Notes: generated by a model not told the origin, from the sequence alone. Counted from the stretch's first letter, positions 8,376-15,858 are shown. The stretch: DNA of 17,027 nucleotides from Thauera aromatica_A (GCF_023093595.1 NZ_JALLIK010000067.1:1-17027); one strand, 5' to 3'. Numbers and translations: made by a program.

Positions 8376-8401
8376 GGAACCCTCCCCCTGAGTCTTGAGC
8401 G

Positions 8402-8445
8402 ATGTTAGCGAGCACGGCGGCCAGGTTGTGTCAGCACTGTGACAA
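8402..8445 (-). promoter_or_regulatory. Predicted operator and promoter of the PEP-CTERM/exosortase operon (copy 2 of the shared motif)
   Basis: On the minus strand, TTGTCACAGTGCTGACACAA begins at 8445 and the core CACAGTGCTGACACAAC ends at 8425. It is followed by 17 bases and TAACAT at 8407-8402. Twenty of 21 operator bases match copy 1 at 5303-5323, and the -10-like hexamer lies at the identical distance. The dyad TGTCA-N6-TGACA is perfect in this copy. The predicted start near 8395 leaves a leader of about 20 bases that contains the strong ribosome site of the PEP-CTERM gene. The centre of the site falls near -40, a usual place for a class II activator. Confidence 0.68.
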
Positions 8446-8560
8446 TTGAGCCCACCCCGAAAAACTCGCTTCGCTCGTTTCTCCCCTCAAGGGGCCAGGA
8501 AACACTCGGGGCGGCCCTTCGTGTTTCTTGAGAAGCGGCCGGCACACGAGGCCGGAGGCC
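8446..8560. repeat. Palindrome-rich intergenic segment, possibly REP-like
   Basis: This segment between the two divergent operons is packed with short inverted repeats: CCCCTCAAGGGG at 8483-8494, GAAACAC/GTGTTTC at 8499-8505 and 8521-8527 with CTCAA/TTGAG outside it (8486-8490, 8528-8532), and CCGGC/GCCGG at 8539-8543 and 8551-8555. No coding signal is seen; the short open frame through it has no recognisable content. Its make-up resembles dispersed extragenic palindromes that I recall from Burkholderiales genomes, but only one copy lies in this window, so repetition cannot be shown here. It could also act as a two-way terminator or insulator. Confidence 0.4.
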
Positions 8561-8578
8561 GATTGTTGTCGCATGTTT

Positions 8579-8619
8579 TTCAGTTACGACACACATGCAC
8601 CGCCTGCAAGGCGTTGAAT
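8579..8619 (+). promoter_or_regulatory. Predicted operator and promoter of the first plus-strand glycosyltransferase (copy 3)
   Basis: CAGT-TAC-GACACA lies at 8581-8593, and 20 bases later comes TTGAAT at 8614-8619, a 4-of-6 match to a -10 box. Ten fixed bases match copies 1 and 2 and the spacing differs by one base. A T-run (8576-8580) precedes it. If this is the promoter, transcription starts near 8626, which would rule out the ATG at 8618 as start codon. This copy lacks the second half of the operator, so confidence is lower. Confidence 0.5.
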
Positions 8620-8647
8620 GTTGGCCATGAGTACGATCGAGTCTGCC

Positions 8648-9709
8648 ATGACTTCCTGTGATTCCGTAGAAACCGCCACCGAGCTGCCGCTGGTGTCGGT
8701 GGTGGTGATCGGCCGCAACGAAGGCGAGCGTCTGATGCGCTGTTTCGATGCGATCGAGCGTGTCGACCGCAGCGCCTGCCAGCTGGAACTGATCTATGTC
8801 GATTCGGATTCGACCGACGGCAGCCCCCTGCGTGCCGCCGAACGTGGCGTGCAGGTGATCCCGGTCAAGCCGTTGCGCCCTTCGGCGGCGCTCGGCCGCA
8901 ATGCCGGCTGGCGGGCGGCACGTGGCGAATGCGTGATGTTCCTGGACGGCGACACCGAACTGCATCCCGACTTCCTGCGCCATGCGCTGGCCGCGATGCA
9001 CGACCCGGCGGTGGCGATCGTCTGGGGCCACCGGCGCGAATCCAACCCGGGGCAATCCTGGTATGTGCGGGTACTCGACCTCGACTGGATCTACCCGCCG
9101 GGCGACACCACCTTCTGCGGCGGCGATGCGCTGATGCGCCGCTCGGTGCTCGAGGCGGTGCAAGGCTTCGATGAAACGCTGATCGCCGGCGAGGAGCCCG
9201 AGATGTGCCGGCGGGTCCGGGCGACCGGCAAGCGGATCGTGCATCTGGATGTGCCGATGACCCTGCACGACCTGGCGGTGAACACCTGGAAGGCCTACTG
9301 GCGCCGCGCCTTCCGGGCGGGCCATGCCTACGAGGAGGTTTCGGCCCGCTTCCGCGGTTCCGAGGATGCGCTGTGGGCGCGCGAGGCACGGCGCAACCTG
9401 CTGCATGCGGCGGCGATGGTCGGCACCGCCGGTGTCACGCTGCTGCTGCTCGCCCTGCTGCCCGCCGCGGCCGGTGCGCTGGTGCTGCTGGCCTGGCTGG
9501 GCGTTTCGGGGCTGCTGCTGTGGCGCACCGCGCGCCGCTGCGCCTGGAAATCCGGCGATCCGGCCACCCGCTGGATGTATGCGGTGCACAGCCATCTGCA
9601 GCAGATCCCGATCGCGCTCGGCCAGCTCGCCCGCAAATGGGATGTCATGCGCGGCCGGCGGCGCCAGCTGATCGAGTACAAGCAGTCGGCAGGCGCCGGC
9701 GGCGAGTGA
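8648..9709 (+). CDS. Family 2 glycosyltransferase with C-terminal membrane hairpin
   Basis: This 353-residue GT-A fold enzyme would transfer a sugar from a nucleotide donor during EPS assembly at the cytoplasmic face of the inner membrane. The N-terminal half has the usual GT2 signs: VSVVVIGRNEGERL, IYVDSDSTDGS, the metal-binding DGDTE, and CGGDALMRRSVLEAVQGFDE followed by GEEPEMCRR, which positions the catalytic acid. Near residues 258-295 are hydrophobic segments that probably anchor it, followed by a basic tail. Donor and acceptor are unknown. In-frame ATGs exist at 8618, 8627 and 8648. I prefer 8648 because the predicted -10 (8614-8619) overlaps the first and the GT2 fold starts only about 15 residues after 8648. 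No start has a convincing ribosome site. It is transcribed away from the exosortase operon and is followed by a 116-base gap with its own promoter-like motif. Confidence 0.88.
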   Translation: MTSCDSVETATELPLVSVVVIGRNEGERLMRCFDAIERVDRSACQLELIYVDSDSTDGSPLRAAERGVQVIPVKPLRPSAALGRNAGWRAARGECVMFLDGDTELHPDFLRHALAAMHDPAVAIVWGHRRESNPGQSWYVRVLDLDWIYPPGDTTFCGGDALMRRSVLEAVQGFDETLIAGEEPEMCRRVRATGKRIVHLDVPMTLHDLAVNTWKAYWRRAFRAGHAYEEVSARFRGSEDALWAREARRNLLHAAAMVGTAGVTLLLLALLPAAAGALVLLAWLGVSGLLLWRTARRCAWKSGDPATRWMYAVHSHLQQIPIALGQLARKWDVMRGRRRQLIEYKQSAGAGGE

Positions 9710-9745
9710 GGACACACCCGGGCGACGGCCAGTTCAGCAAAAGTT

Positions 9746-9786
9746 AGCAGTCCGGACACACATTGCGCCCCTTTCTGACCTCTAAT
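9746..9786 (+). promoter_or_regulatory. Predicted operator and promoter of the main EPS gene run (copy 4)
   Basis: CAGT-CCG-GACACA lies at 9748-9760, followed after 20 bases by TCTAAT at 9781-9786, a 5-of-6 match to a -10 box. Ten fixed positions match the other three copies, and the spacing equals copy 3. A near match, GAGT-GAG-GACACA at 9704-9716, sits 44 bases upstream, about four helical turns, which could be a second weaker site overlapping the end of the previous gene. The predicted start is near 9793, about 33 bases before the acyltransferase ATG at 9826. Confidence 0.6.
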
Positions 9787-9825
9787 GGCCGTCATGTTTC
9801 ACCGACCCCGATCCCGGCCTTCGAC

Positions 9826-10434
9826 ATGACCCGCCCGCTCGCGCTCAAACCGCTGTTGAGCCTGACCCTGAAGCCCCTCGCCTGGCTGGCCGACCGCCCG
9901 TGGTCCGTGCTGTCGCGGGTGTGGGCGCATGCCCGGCTGCGTCAGGGCCTGGGTCGGCTGGACCCCTCGGTGGTGGTGCTGGGCATGCCCGAACTGCATG
10001 GCACCCGGCGGATCCGGCTGGGCCGCGGGCTGTACCTTTACCGGGAGCTGTACCTCGAAACCCAGGAAGCCGGCCGCATCGAGATCGGTGACGGCGTGGT
10101 GATGTCGCGCGGTGTGCATGTGGTGTCGTTCGCGCAGGTGTCGATCGGCGCGGGCAGCATGATCGGCGAGTACGCCAGCGTGCGCGATGCCAACCACCGC
10201 CGCGACGGTGCCGAGCTGCGCCATGCAGGGCACAGCGCCAGCCCGGTGCGCATCGGCCAGAACGTGTGGATCGGCCGCGGCGCAGCGGTGCTGGCCGGCG
10301 TGACCATCGGCGATGGCGCGGTGGTGGCGGCCAATGCGGTGGTCACCCGCGATGTGCCGGCCGGCGCCACGGTGGGCGGAGTCCCTGCCCGGCCGCTGCC
10401 GCGACGGGCCGAACGACAGGCGGTGCAGTCATGA
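9826..10434 (+). CDS. Left-handed beta-helix (hexapeptide repeat) acyltransferase, WcaF/CatB-like
   Basis: This 202-residue protein probably acetylates a sugar hydroxyl of the polysaccharide precursor using acetyl-CoA. Hexapeptide repeats run from about residue 70 to 190 (IEIGDGVVMSRGVHV; then VRIGQNVWIGRGAAV, GVTIGDGAVVAANAVV). His in DANHRR is the probable catalytic base. The closing TRDVPAGATVGGVPAR is the standard end of the coil domain. About 65 N-terminal residues form a basic helical segment that may sit on the membrane. I chose the ATG at 9826 over the upstream TTG at 9763 because the latter lies inside the predicted promoter. The stop overlaps the next start by ATGA, so it is the first gene of a coupled run. 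The exact sugar acceptor is unknown. Confidence 0.88.
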   Translation: MTRPLALKPLLSLTLKPLAWLADRPWSVLSRVWAHARLRQGLGRLDPSVVVLGMPELHGTRRIRLGRGLYLYRELYLETQEAGRIEIGDGVVMSRGVHVVSFAQVSIGAGSMIGEYASVRDANHRRDGAELRHAGHSASPVRIGQNVWIGRGAAVLAGVTIGDGAVVAANAVVTRDVPAGATVGGVPARPLPRRAERQAVQS

Positions 10435-11699
10435 GCCGCCGTGTGCTGCTGGTGGCTTACCAGTGCGGACCGGGCATGGGCTCGGTATCGCAGATCGGCT
10501 GGGAGTGGTACAGCCGCCTGGCGCAGCGCGACCAGGTGACGCTGGTGACCCATGTGCGCAACCGCGCCGCGCTGCAGGCCGCCGGTGCGCCGCTGGCCGG
10601 CAGCGAGGTGATCTACATCGACACCGAATGGTTTGCCGGCCCGCTCTATCGAGTGGCCAGGCGGCTGTTTCCGCGCAGCGAGCACACCGTGTTCCTGATC
10701 ACCTCGCTGGACTTCTTCGTGTTCGACCGCTCGGCCTACAGGCAGCTGAAGGCTCGGCTGGCAGCGGCTGACAGGCCACTTTGGGACGTGATCCACCGGG
10801 TCACGCCGGTGACCCTGGCCGCACCGACCTGGCTGGGCCATCTGGGGATTCCGACCGTGATCGGCCCGCTCAACAGCGGTCTGCAGGACCCACCGGGCTT
10901 CACCAGCCTGATGCGCCAGGAATTCACCTGGCTGGTGAAGCTGCGCGAGTTCGGCCGCTGGTTCGATGGCCTGATCGGCTCGACCCGGCGCGCCGCCCGG
11001 GTGCTGGTGGCCACCCGCGCCACGCAGGACGGGGTGCCCCGGCGGCATCGGCAGCGCTGCCGCTTCATGCTGGAAAACGGCGTCGAGCTGAGCCGCTTCG
11101 AGGCCACACCCTGGCCGGCCGCGCCGAGTGCAGACCGGCCGCTGCAGGTGCTGTTCGTCGGTCGGCTGATCCCGGTCAAGGCCCTGAGCCTGCTGATCGA
11201 TGCAGTCGCCCGGCTGCACCGCGAGGGTCGGGCGGTGCGGCTCACCGTGGTCGGCGACGGGCCGATGCGCGCTGCCTGGCAAGCCCAGGCACAGGCGCTG
11301 GGTGCGCCGGAGCTGGTGCGCTTCGTCGGCGCGCTGCCGCTCGATGAAGTGGCCGCGCACATGCGCCAGTGTCATGTGTTCTGCCTGCCCTCGCTGCGCG
11401 AGTCGGGCGGCGCGGTGCTGCTGGAGGCGATGGCCTCGGCCCGGCCGGTGATCGCGATCGCCTTCGGCGGCCCCGCCGAGCTGGTCGACGATACGGTCGG
11501 CACGCTGATCGAGCCGGTCAGCCCGGAACAGGTCACCCAGGGGCTGGCCGCAAAGCTGCAGGATGTGATCGACCGGCCCGAGCGCTGGGCCGCACGCGGC
11601 CGGCAGGGGCGTCTGAAGGTCGAGCAGCACTACAGCTGGGATGCCAAGGTGGCGTCGAGCGCGGCGCTGTATGACGAGATCGTGAACGAGAAGGCATGA
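10431..11699 (+). CDS. GT4-family glycosyltransferase (group 1)
   Basis: This 422-residue retaining GT-B enzyme is expected to add a sugar to a lipid-linked EPS repeat unit in the cytoplasm. The N-terminal acceptor domain begins RRVLLVAYQCGPGMGSVSQIGWEW, with the Gly-rich loop. The C-terminal donor domain has MLENGVELSRF, VLFVGRLIPVKALSLL, LTVVGDGPMR, and the diagnostic ESGGAVLLEAM (Glu-x7-Glu) with GGPAELV. The start at 10431 follows directly from the ATGA overlap with the acyltransferase. Extending upstream would only translate the acyltransferase gene out of frame. Its stop overlaps the next glycosyltransferase by ATGA. The sugar specificity cannot be read from the sequence. Confidence 0.92.
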   Translation: MSRRVLLVAYQCGPGMGSVSQIGWEWYSRLAQRDQVTLVTHVRNRAALQAAGAPLAGSEVIYIDTEWFAGPLYRVARRLFPRSEHTVFLITSLDFFVFDRSAYRQLKARLAAADRPLWDVIHRVTPVTLAAPTWLGHLGIPTVIGPLNSGLQDPPGFTSLMRQEFTWLVKLREFGRWFDGLIGSTRRAARVLVATRATQDGVPRRHRQRCRFMLENGVELSRFEATPWPAAPSADRPLQVLFVGRLIPVKALSLLIDAVARLHREGRAVRLTVVGDGPMRAAWQAQAQALGAPELVRFVGALPLDEVAAHMRQCHVFCLPSLRESGGAVLLEAMASARPVIAIAFGGPAELVDDTVGTLIEPVSPEQVTQGLAAKLQDVIDRPERWAARGRQGRLKVEQHYSWDAKVASSAALYDEIVNEKA

Positions 11700-13036
11700 G
11701 CGTGGACATGACCCTGGACAAGCCCTGGAGTGCCATCAAGGCAACGCTGCCCGACAGTGCGAACGAAGTGACCGGGCAGGCCGGCGAAGGCCCGGTGCGC
11801 ATGGCCTATCTGATCAGCCGCTACCCGGCGATCTCGCACACCTTCATCCTGCGCGAGGTACGGCAGCTGCGCGAGCTGGGCTTCGAGATCTGCACCGCGT
11901 CGGTCAATCCGCCGGACCGTGCCGAAGCGGACATGACCCCGGACGAGCGCGAGGAAGCCGCGCAGACCTACTTCCTGAAGCGCGACGGGGTGTTCGGCGC
12001 GCTGAAGGCGCATCTGTGGGGCCTCAAGCGGCCCGGCGCCTACTGGCGCGGCCTGAAGGCTGGCCTGGGATTTGGCGGCTGGAACCTCAAGGGTGTGCTG
12101 TTCGGGCTGTTCTACTTCACTGAAGCGCTGATGCTGGCGCGCTGGATGGCCGGTCAGCAGGTCAGCCATCTGCATGTGCACTTCGCCACCGCGGCAGCCA
12201 ACATTGCACTGATCCTCAAGCAGATGCTGCCGGTGACCCTGTCGCTGACCATCCACGGCCCGGACGAGTTCTACGATGTGCCCGGCCAGAAACTGATGGA
12301 AAAGATCGCCGCCGCCGACTTCCTGGTGTGCATCGGCCGCTTCGCGCGCAGCCAGCTGATGAAGCTGTCGCCGGCAAGCGCCTGGGACAAGTTCGACATC
12401 TGCCCGCTCGGCGTGGATGTGGCGAACTACAACCCCGAAGCGACGGACGCCCGTCAGCCGGTCGCCAGCGAGATGCAGCGCCCGTTCACCGTGCTGTGCG
12501 TGGGCCGGCTGACCCCGGCCAAGGGCCAGCATCTGCTGATCGAGGCCTGCGCAAAGCTGCGCGACTGGGGGCATGCCTTCCGGCTGGTGCTGGTCGGCAC
12601 TGGCCCCGACGAGGCATCCCTGCGTTCGCTGAGTCATGCGCTGGAACTGGACGACATGGTGCAATTCACCGGCGCGCAGAACCAGGACGAGGTGCGGGCC
12701 TGGTATCGCCGCAGCGACGTGTTCGCCCTGCCCAGCTTCGCCGAAGGCATCCCGGTGGTGCTGATGGAGGCGATGGCCAGCGGCGTGCCCTGCCTGACCA
12801 CCCGGATCACCGGCATCCCCGAGCTGATCCGCGACGGCATCGACGGCATGCTGGTCACCCCGTCGGACGTGCAGGAACTGGCCGACAGCCTGGCCCTGCT
12901 GAAGGACGACCGGGAGCTGCGCCGCGAGATGGGTGAATCCGGCCGGCAGCGCGTGGCGCAGTGCTACAACCTGCCCGACAACGTCACCCGGCTGGCCGGG
13001 ATCTTCCGCGCCCGCCTGAGGAGCCTCGAATGCTGA
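11696..13036 (+). CDS. GT4-family glycosyltransferase, WcaL/colanic-acid type
   Basis: This is a second GT-B retaining glycosyltransferase, 446 residues. After about 34 low-similarity residues comes MAYLISRYPAISHTFILREV, the typical opening of the WcaL-like subgroup that builds side chains of exopolysaccharides. HVHFATAAANIAL and LTIHGPDEFYDV are also characteristic. The donor domain shows ICPLGVDVANY, VLCVGRLTPAKGQHLL, LVLVGTGPDE and EGIPVVLMEAMASG (Glu-x7-Glu). A ribosome site GAGAAGG precedes the ATG, which overlaps the previous stop by ATGA. It overlaps the following acyltransferase by seven bases. An alternative start near 11801 would remove the extra N-terminal residues. The sugar is unknown. 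Confidence 0.92.
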   Translation: MSVDMTLDKPWSAIKATLPDSANEVTGQAGEGPVRMAYLISRYPAISHTFILREVRQLRELGFEICTASVNPPDRAEADMTPDEREEAAQTYFLKRDGVFGALKAHLWGLKRPGAYWRGLKAGLGFGGWNLKGVLFGLFYFTEALMLARWMAGQQVSHLHVHFATAAANIALILKQMLPVTLSLTIHGPDEFYDVPGQKLMEKIAAADFLVCIGRFARSQLMKLSPASAWDKFDICPLGVDVANYNPEATDARQPVASEMQRPFTVLCVGRLTPAKGQHLLIEACAKLRDWGHAFRLVLVGTGPDEASLRSLSHALELDDMVQFTGAQNQDEVRAWYRRSDVFALPSFAEGIPVVLMEAMASGVPCLTTRITGIPELIRDGIDGMLVTPSDVQELADSLALLKDDRELRREMGESGRQRVAQCYNLPDNVTRLAGIFRARLRSLEC

Positions 13037-13644
13037 CCGGACTGCTGCGCCGGGTGCTGCGCAAGTGCGCGCTGGAGCACAACCGCCTGGTCGGCCTGTA
13101 CCGCCGGGTCTGCCGGCCCAACAATTTCGAGTGGGCCGAATACCTGCGCCGCCATGGCGGCCTGCATGCGATGGGCGAGCACTGCGCGGTGGTGCCCAAC
13201 GTGGTGATCACCGATCCGCCGCATGTCAGCATCGGCAGCAATGTGTCGCTGAGCGGCTGCACCCTCTTCGGTCATGGCGGCGGCATCCCGATGCTCAAGC
13301 GGGCCTACGGCGTGCCGCTGGACAAGGTGGGCAAGATCGTCATCCATGACAACGTGTTCATCGGCCATCAGGCGATCGTGATGCCCGGGGTCAGCATCGG
13401 CCCCAATGCGATGGTCGGTGCCGGCTCGATCGTCACCCGCGATGTGCCGCCCAACTCGATCGTGGTCGGTGCACCGGCCCGCAAGGTGGGCGATCTGGAC
13501 GAATATGTGCGGCGCCTGGCTGCCGAGACCGCGGCGCTGCCCTGGGGGCGGCACCCCTTCCTGCAGCCCGACTACAGCGGTCCGCCGGATGCCGCGCTCC
13601 ATGCGATGCGCATGAAGCATTTCTTCGGTGACGAGGGCGCCTGA
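13030..13644 (+). CDS. Hexapeptide-repeat acyltransferase (second of three)
   Basis: This 204-residue left-handed beta-helix protein is probably an O-acetyltransferase acting on the growing polysaccharide or its precursor. Repeats appear at about 60-85 (VVITDPPHVSIGSNVSLSGC) and, after an irregular loop with HGGGIPMLKRAY, at about 104-150 (IVIHDNVFIGHQAIVMPGVSIGPNAMVGAGSIVTRDV). It ends PPNSIVVGAPARKVG and then a helical tail of about 45 residues (DEYVRRLA onward). His90 or His115 could be the catalytic base; I cannot decide between them. GAGGAG ahead of ATG 13030 is the best ribosome site in this run, which fixes the start seven bases inside the previous gene. A start at 12961 would only add out-of-frame translation of that gene. 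Confidence 0.87.
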   Translation: MLTGLLRRVLRKCALEHNRLVGLYRRVCRPNNFEWAEYLRRHGGLHAMGEHCAVVPNVVITDPPHVSIGSNVSLSGCTLFGHGGGIPMLKRAYGVPLDKVGKIVIHDNVFIGHQAIVMPGVSIGPNAMVGAGSIVTRDVPPNSIVVGAPARKVGDLDEYVRRLAAETAALPWGRHPFLQPDYSGPPDAALHAMRMKHFFGDEGA

Positions 13645-13664
13645 GGGCGGCCTGGAGCGATTCG

Positions 13665-14843
13665 ATGAGCCTGTTGTGGATGCTGCTGACCCTGCTGCTG
13701 GCCGCGGCCACCCTGCCCGGCACGCTGTACCTGGCCGCGCTGACCCTGGCGGGCCTGCGGCGGCGCGGCAGCCTTGCCGGCGTGCGGCCGCTCGACGGCC
13801 GTGTGGCCATCGTGGTGCCGGCGCACAACGAATCCGCGGGCATCACCCGCACGCTGCACAACCTGCTGGCACTGGCACGGGCCGACGGGGCCTGCGAGGT
13901 CTGCGTGGTGGCCGACAACTGCAGCGACGACACTGCCGGCATCGCGCGGCAGCTGGGCGCCCGGGTGCTCGAGCGCCATGACGACCAACGCCGCGGCAAG
14001 GGCTATGCGCTGGATTTCGCCTTCACCGCGCTGGCCGCCGAGGGCTTTGCCGCCTATGTGGTGATCGACGCAGACACCGTGGCCGAGCAGAACCTGCTGC
14101 CCGCCCTGCGGCAGCATCTCGGCGCCGGCGCCCGGGCGGTGCAGACCCGCTACCGGGTGCTGGACCCGGACGACACCCCGCGCACCCGCCTGGCCGAACT
14201 GGCGCTGATGGCCTTCAACGTGCTGCGGCCGCGCGGCCGCCATGCGCTGGGCTGGTCGGCCGGCATCCTCGGCAACGGCTTCGCGCTGAGCGCCGAGACC
14301 CTGCAGCGGGTGCCCTACCGGGCCACCTCGGTGGTCGAGGATCTCGAATACCATCTGCGGCTGATCGAGGTCGGCATCCGTGTGCATTTCGCCGACGAGA
14401 CCACGGTGCGCGGCGCGATGCCCGGCGGCGGGGCTGGCGCAGCCAAGCAGCGTGCCCGCTGGGAAGGCGGCCGCCTGCGCATGCTGATGCAGCACGGCCC
14501 CGGCCTGCTGCGGCAGGCGCTATCCGGGCAGGCGCGCCTGCTCGAACCGCTGCTCGACCTGCTGCTGCTGCCGCTGGCCTATCATGCCTTCCTGCTGCTC
14601 GTGCTGCTGGCGCTGCCCCTGCCGGCGGCGCGTGCGCTGGGTGGCGCCGGCCTGCTGGTGCTGGTGCTGCATGTGCTGGCCGCCGCACGGGTGGGCGGCC
14701 TGGGCCTCGGGCAGTTGCTGCACACCCTGCTGCAGGTCCCCCGCTACCTGGTGTGGAAGCTGTGGATGCTGCGCCGTACCGTGCGCAACGCCAGCACCGA
14801 TGCCGCCTGGGTCCGCACCGACCGTGACCACCCTCCTTCCTGA
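13665..14843 (+). CDS. Membrane GT2 glycosyltransferase with QxxRW motif (BcsA/NodC-like)
   Basis: This 392-residue integral membrane glycosyltransferase has an N-terminal membrane helix (about 2-28) and at least two C-terminal helices (about 297-345). Between them is a GT-A domain: VAIVVPAHNES, VVADNCSDDT, VIDADT (Asp135), VEDLEYH (about 225) and QRARW (about 262). The D, DxD, ED and QxxRW set is that of processive synthases such as cellulose, chitin-oligomer and poly-N-acetylglucosamine synthases. Some enzymes with this motif add only one sugar, and the small number of C-terminal helices argues for caution about a chain-extruding role. GGAG lies about eight bases before the ATG. A 20-base gap separates it from the acyltransferase, and the next gene begins directly after its stop (TGA-ATG). 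Confidence 0.88.
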   Translation: MSLLWMLLTLLLAAATLPGTLYLAALTLAGLRRRGSLAGVRPLDGRVAIVVPAHNESAGITRTLHNLLALARADGACEVCVVADNCSDDTAGIARQLGARVLERHDDQRRGKGYALDFAFTALAAEGFAAYVVIDADTVAEQNLLPALRQHLGAGARAVQTRYRVLDPDDTPRTRLAELALMAFNVLRPRGRHALGWSAGILGNGFALSAETLQRVPYRATSVVEDLEYHLRLIEVGIRVHFADETTVRGAMPGGGAGAAKQRARWEGGRLRMLMQHGPGLLRQALSGQARLLEPLLDLLLLPLAYHAFLLLVLLALPLPAARALGGAGLLVLVLHVLAAARVGGLGLGQLLHTLLQVPRYLVWKLWMLRRTVRNASTDAAWVRTDRDHPPS

Positions 14844-15848
14844 ATGCCCATGACGCAGACTCCCAACCCGTTGCCGGCCACCGACCTCAGCGTGATCGTG
14901 GTCTCGTTCAACACCCGCGAAATCCTGCGTGCCTGCCTGCAGCGCCTGTTCGACGTGTCCGAGGGGGTGCGACTGCAGGTGATCGTGGTCGACAACGCCT
15001 CGCGCGACCAGTCCGCCGACATGGTCGCCGCCGATTTTCCCGAGATACTGCTGATCCGCAGCAACACCAACCTGGGCTTTGCCGCTGCCAACAACCTGGG
15101 TTTCCGCCAGGCGGTGGGCCAGCATGTGCTGCTGCTCAACCCCGATGCGCTGCTCGAGCCCGGCTCGCTGCAGCGCGCGCTGCAGTACATGGCCGCCGAC
15201 CCGCAGATCGGCATGGGCGGCGCGCGCCTGCTCGACCAGACCGGGCAGCAGCAGCCTTCGGCGCGGATGTTCCCGTCCCTGCTCAACGAGGCGCTGGTGC
15301 TGTCGGGGCTGGCGGCGCGCTTTCCGCAGTCGCGCTTCTTCGGCCGCTTCGACCGCACCTGGGACGACAGCGGCCAGGCGGTGGCGGTCGACTGGGTGCC
15401 GGGGGCCTTCGCGCTGATGCGCCGCGATGCACTCGAAGCCGTGGGTCATTTCGACGAGCGCTTCTTCCTGTACTACGAGGAAGTCGACCTGTGCCGCCGC
15501 TTTCACGAGCGGGGCTGGAAGATTGTCTACTGGCCCGATGTGGTGGTCAGGCACTGGGGGGGAGAATCCTCCAAGACCGTCGAAAACCAGGATTTCTCGT
15601 CTTCCGGCTCGCAACTCACGCTGTGGCGCATGCGCAGCCAGCTGCTGTACTACCGCAAGCACCATGGCAGGACCGTAGCGAGGCTGGTGGCCGGGCTGGA
15701 GTCGGGCTGGCACCGGCTGCGCGCCTGGCGTGCCCGGCGTCAGGGCCAGCTGGCCAAGGCGCAGGGCTCCGACCGGGTGGTGGCGCTGATGCGCCAGGCC
15801 TGGCTGGAAACCGGTGGCGGCCTGAACAGCCCGCCGCGCCCCTGGTAG
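14844..15848 (+). CDS. Family 2 glycosyltransferase, WbbL-type rhamnosyltransferase-like
   Basis: This 334-residue soluble GT-A enzyme looks like the dTDP-rhamnosyl transferase branch of family 2. It has LSVIVVSFNTREILRACL, VIVVDNASRDQS, SNTNLGFAAANNLGF, the metal-site stretch LLLNPDALLEPGSL, and DWVPGAFALMRRDALEAVGHFDE followed by FLYYEEVDLCRRFHERGW. These are hallmark segments of WbbL-like enzymes, so rhamnose or a related deoxy sugar is a reasonable but unproven donor. The C-terminal 90 residues are Arg-rich and helical, perhaps a membrane contact. No ribosome site is visible. Translation probably depends on reinitiation at TGA-ATG, and an ATG two codons later (14850) is an alternative start. 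Confidence 0.9.
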   Translation: MPMTQTPNPLPATDLSVIVVSFNTREILRACLQRLFDVSEGVRLQVIVVDNASRDQSADMVAADFPEILLIRSNTNLGFAAANNLGFRQAVGQHVLLLNPDALLEPGSLQRALQYMAADPQIGMGGARLLDQTGQQQPSARMFPSLLNEALVLSGLAARFPQSRFFGRFDRTWDDSGQAVAVDWVPGAFALMRRDALEAVGHFDERFFLYYEEVDLCRRFHERGWKIVYWPDVVVRHWGGESSKTVENQDFSSSGSQLTLWRMRSQLLYYRKHHGRTVARLVAGLESGWHRLRAWRARRQGQLAKAQGSDRVVALMRQAWLETGGGLNSPPRPW

Positions 15849-15858
15849 GAGCCAGACC

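Noticed and set aside
8408..8425. A sigma-54 (-24/-12) promoter before the PEP-CTERM operon, as in some PrsK/PrsR-controlled systems
   Set aside because: TGGC and GC elements are present near 8408-8424 but one base off the strict spacing, and the same check failed at the other three promoters.
8446..8661. Small plus-strand gene in the divergent intergenic region
   Set aside because: No ribosome site, crosses the palindromes and the promoter motif, and its translation has no recognisable content.
8405..9715. Minus-strand open frame of 436 codons opposite the first glycosyltransferase
   Set aside because: Low-complexity His/Gln/Arg translation, antisense to conserved GT2 motifs, and it would run through the promoter region.
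9785..9829. A 14-codon leader peptide (MAVMFHRPRSRPST) whose stop overlaps the acyltransferase ATG
   Set aside because: It has no ribosome site, and its start codon falls inside the predicted -10 box, so it is probably not transcribed.
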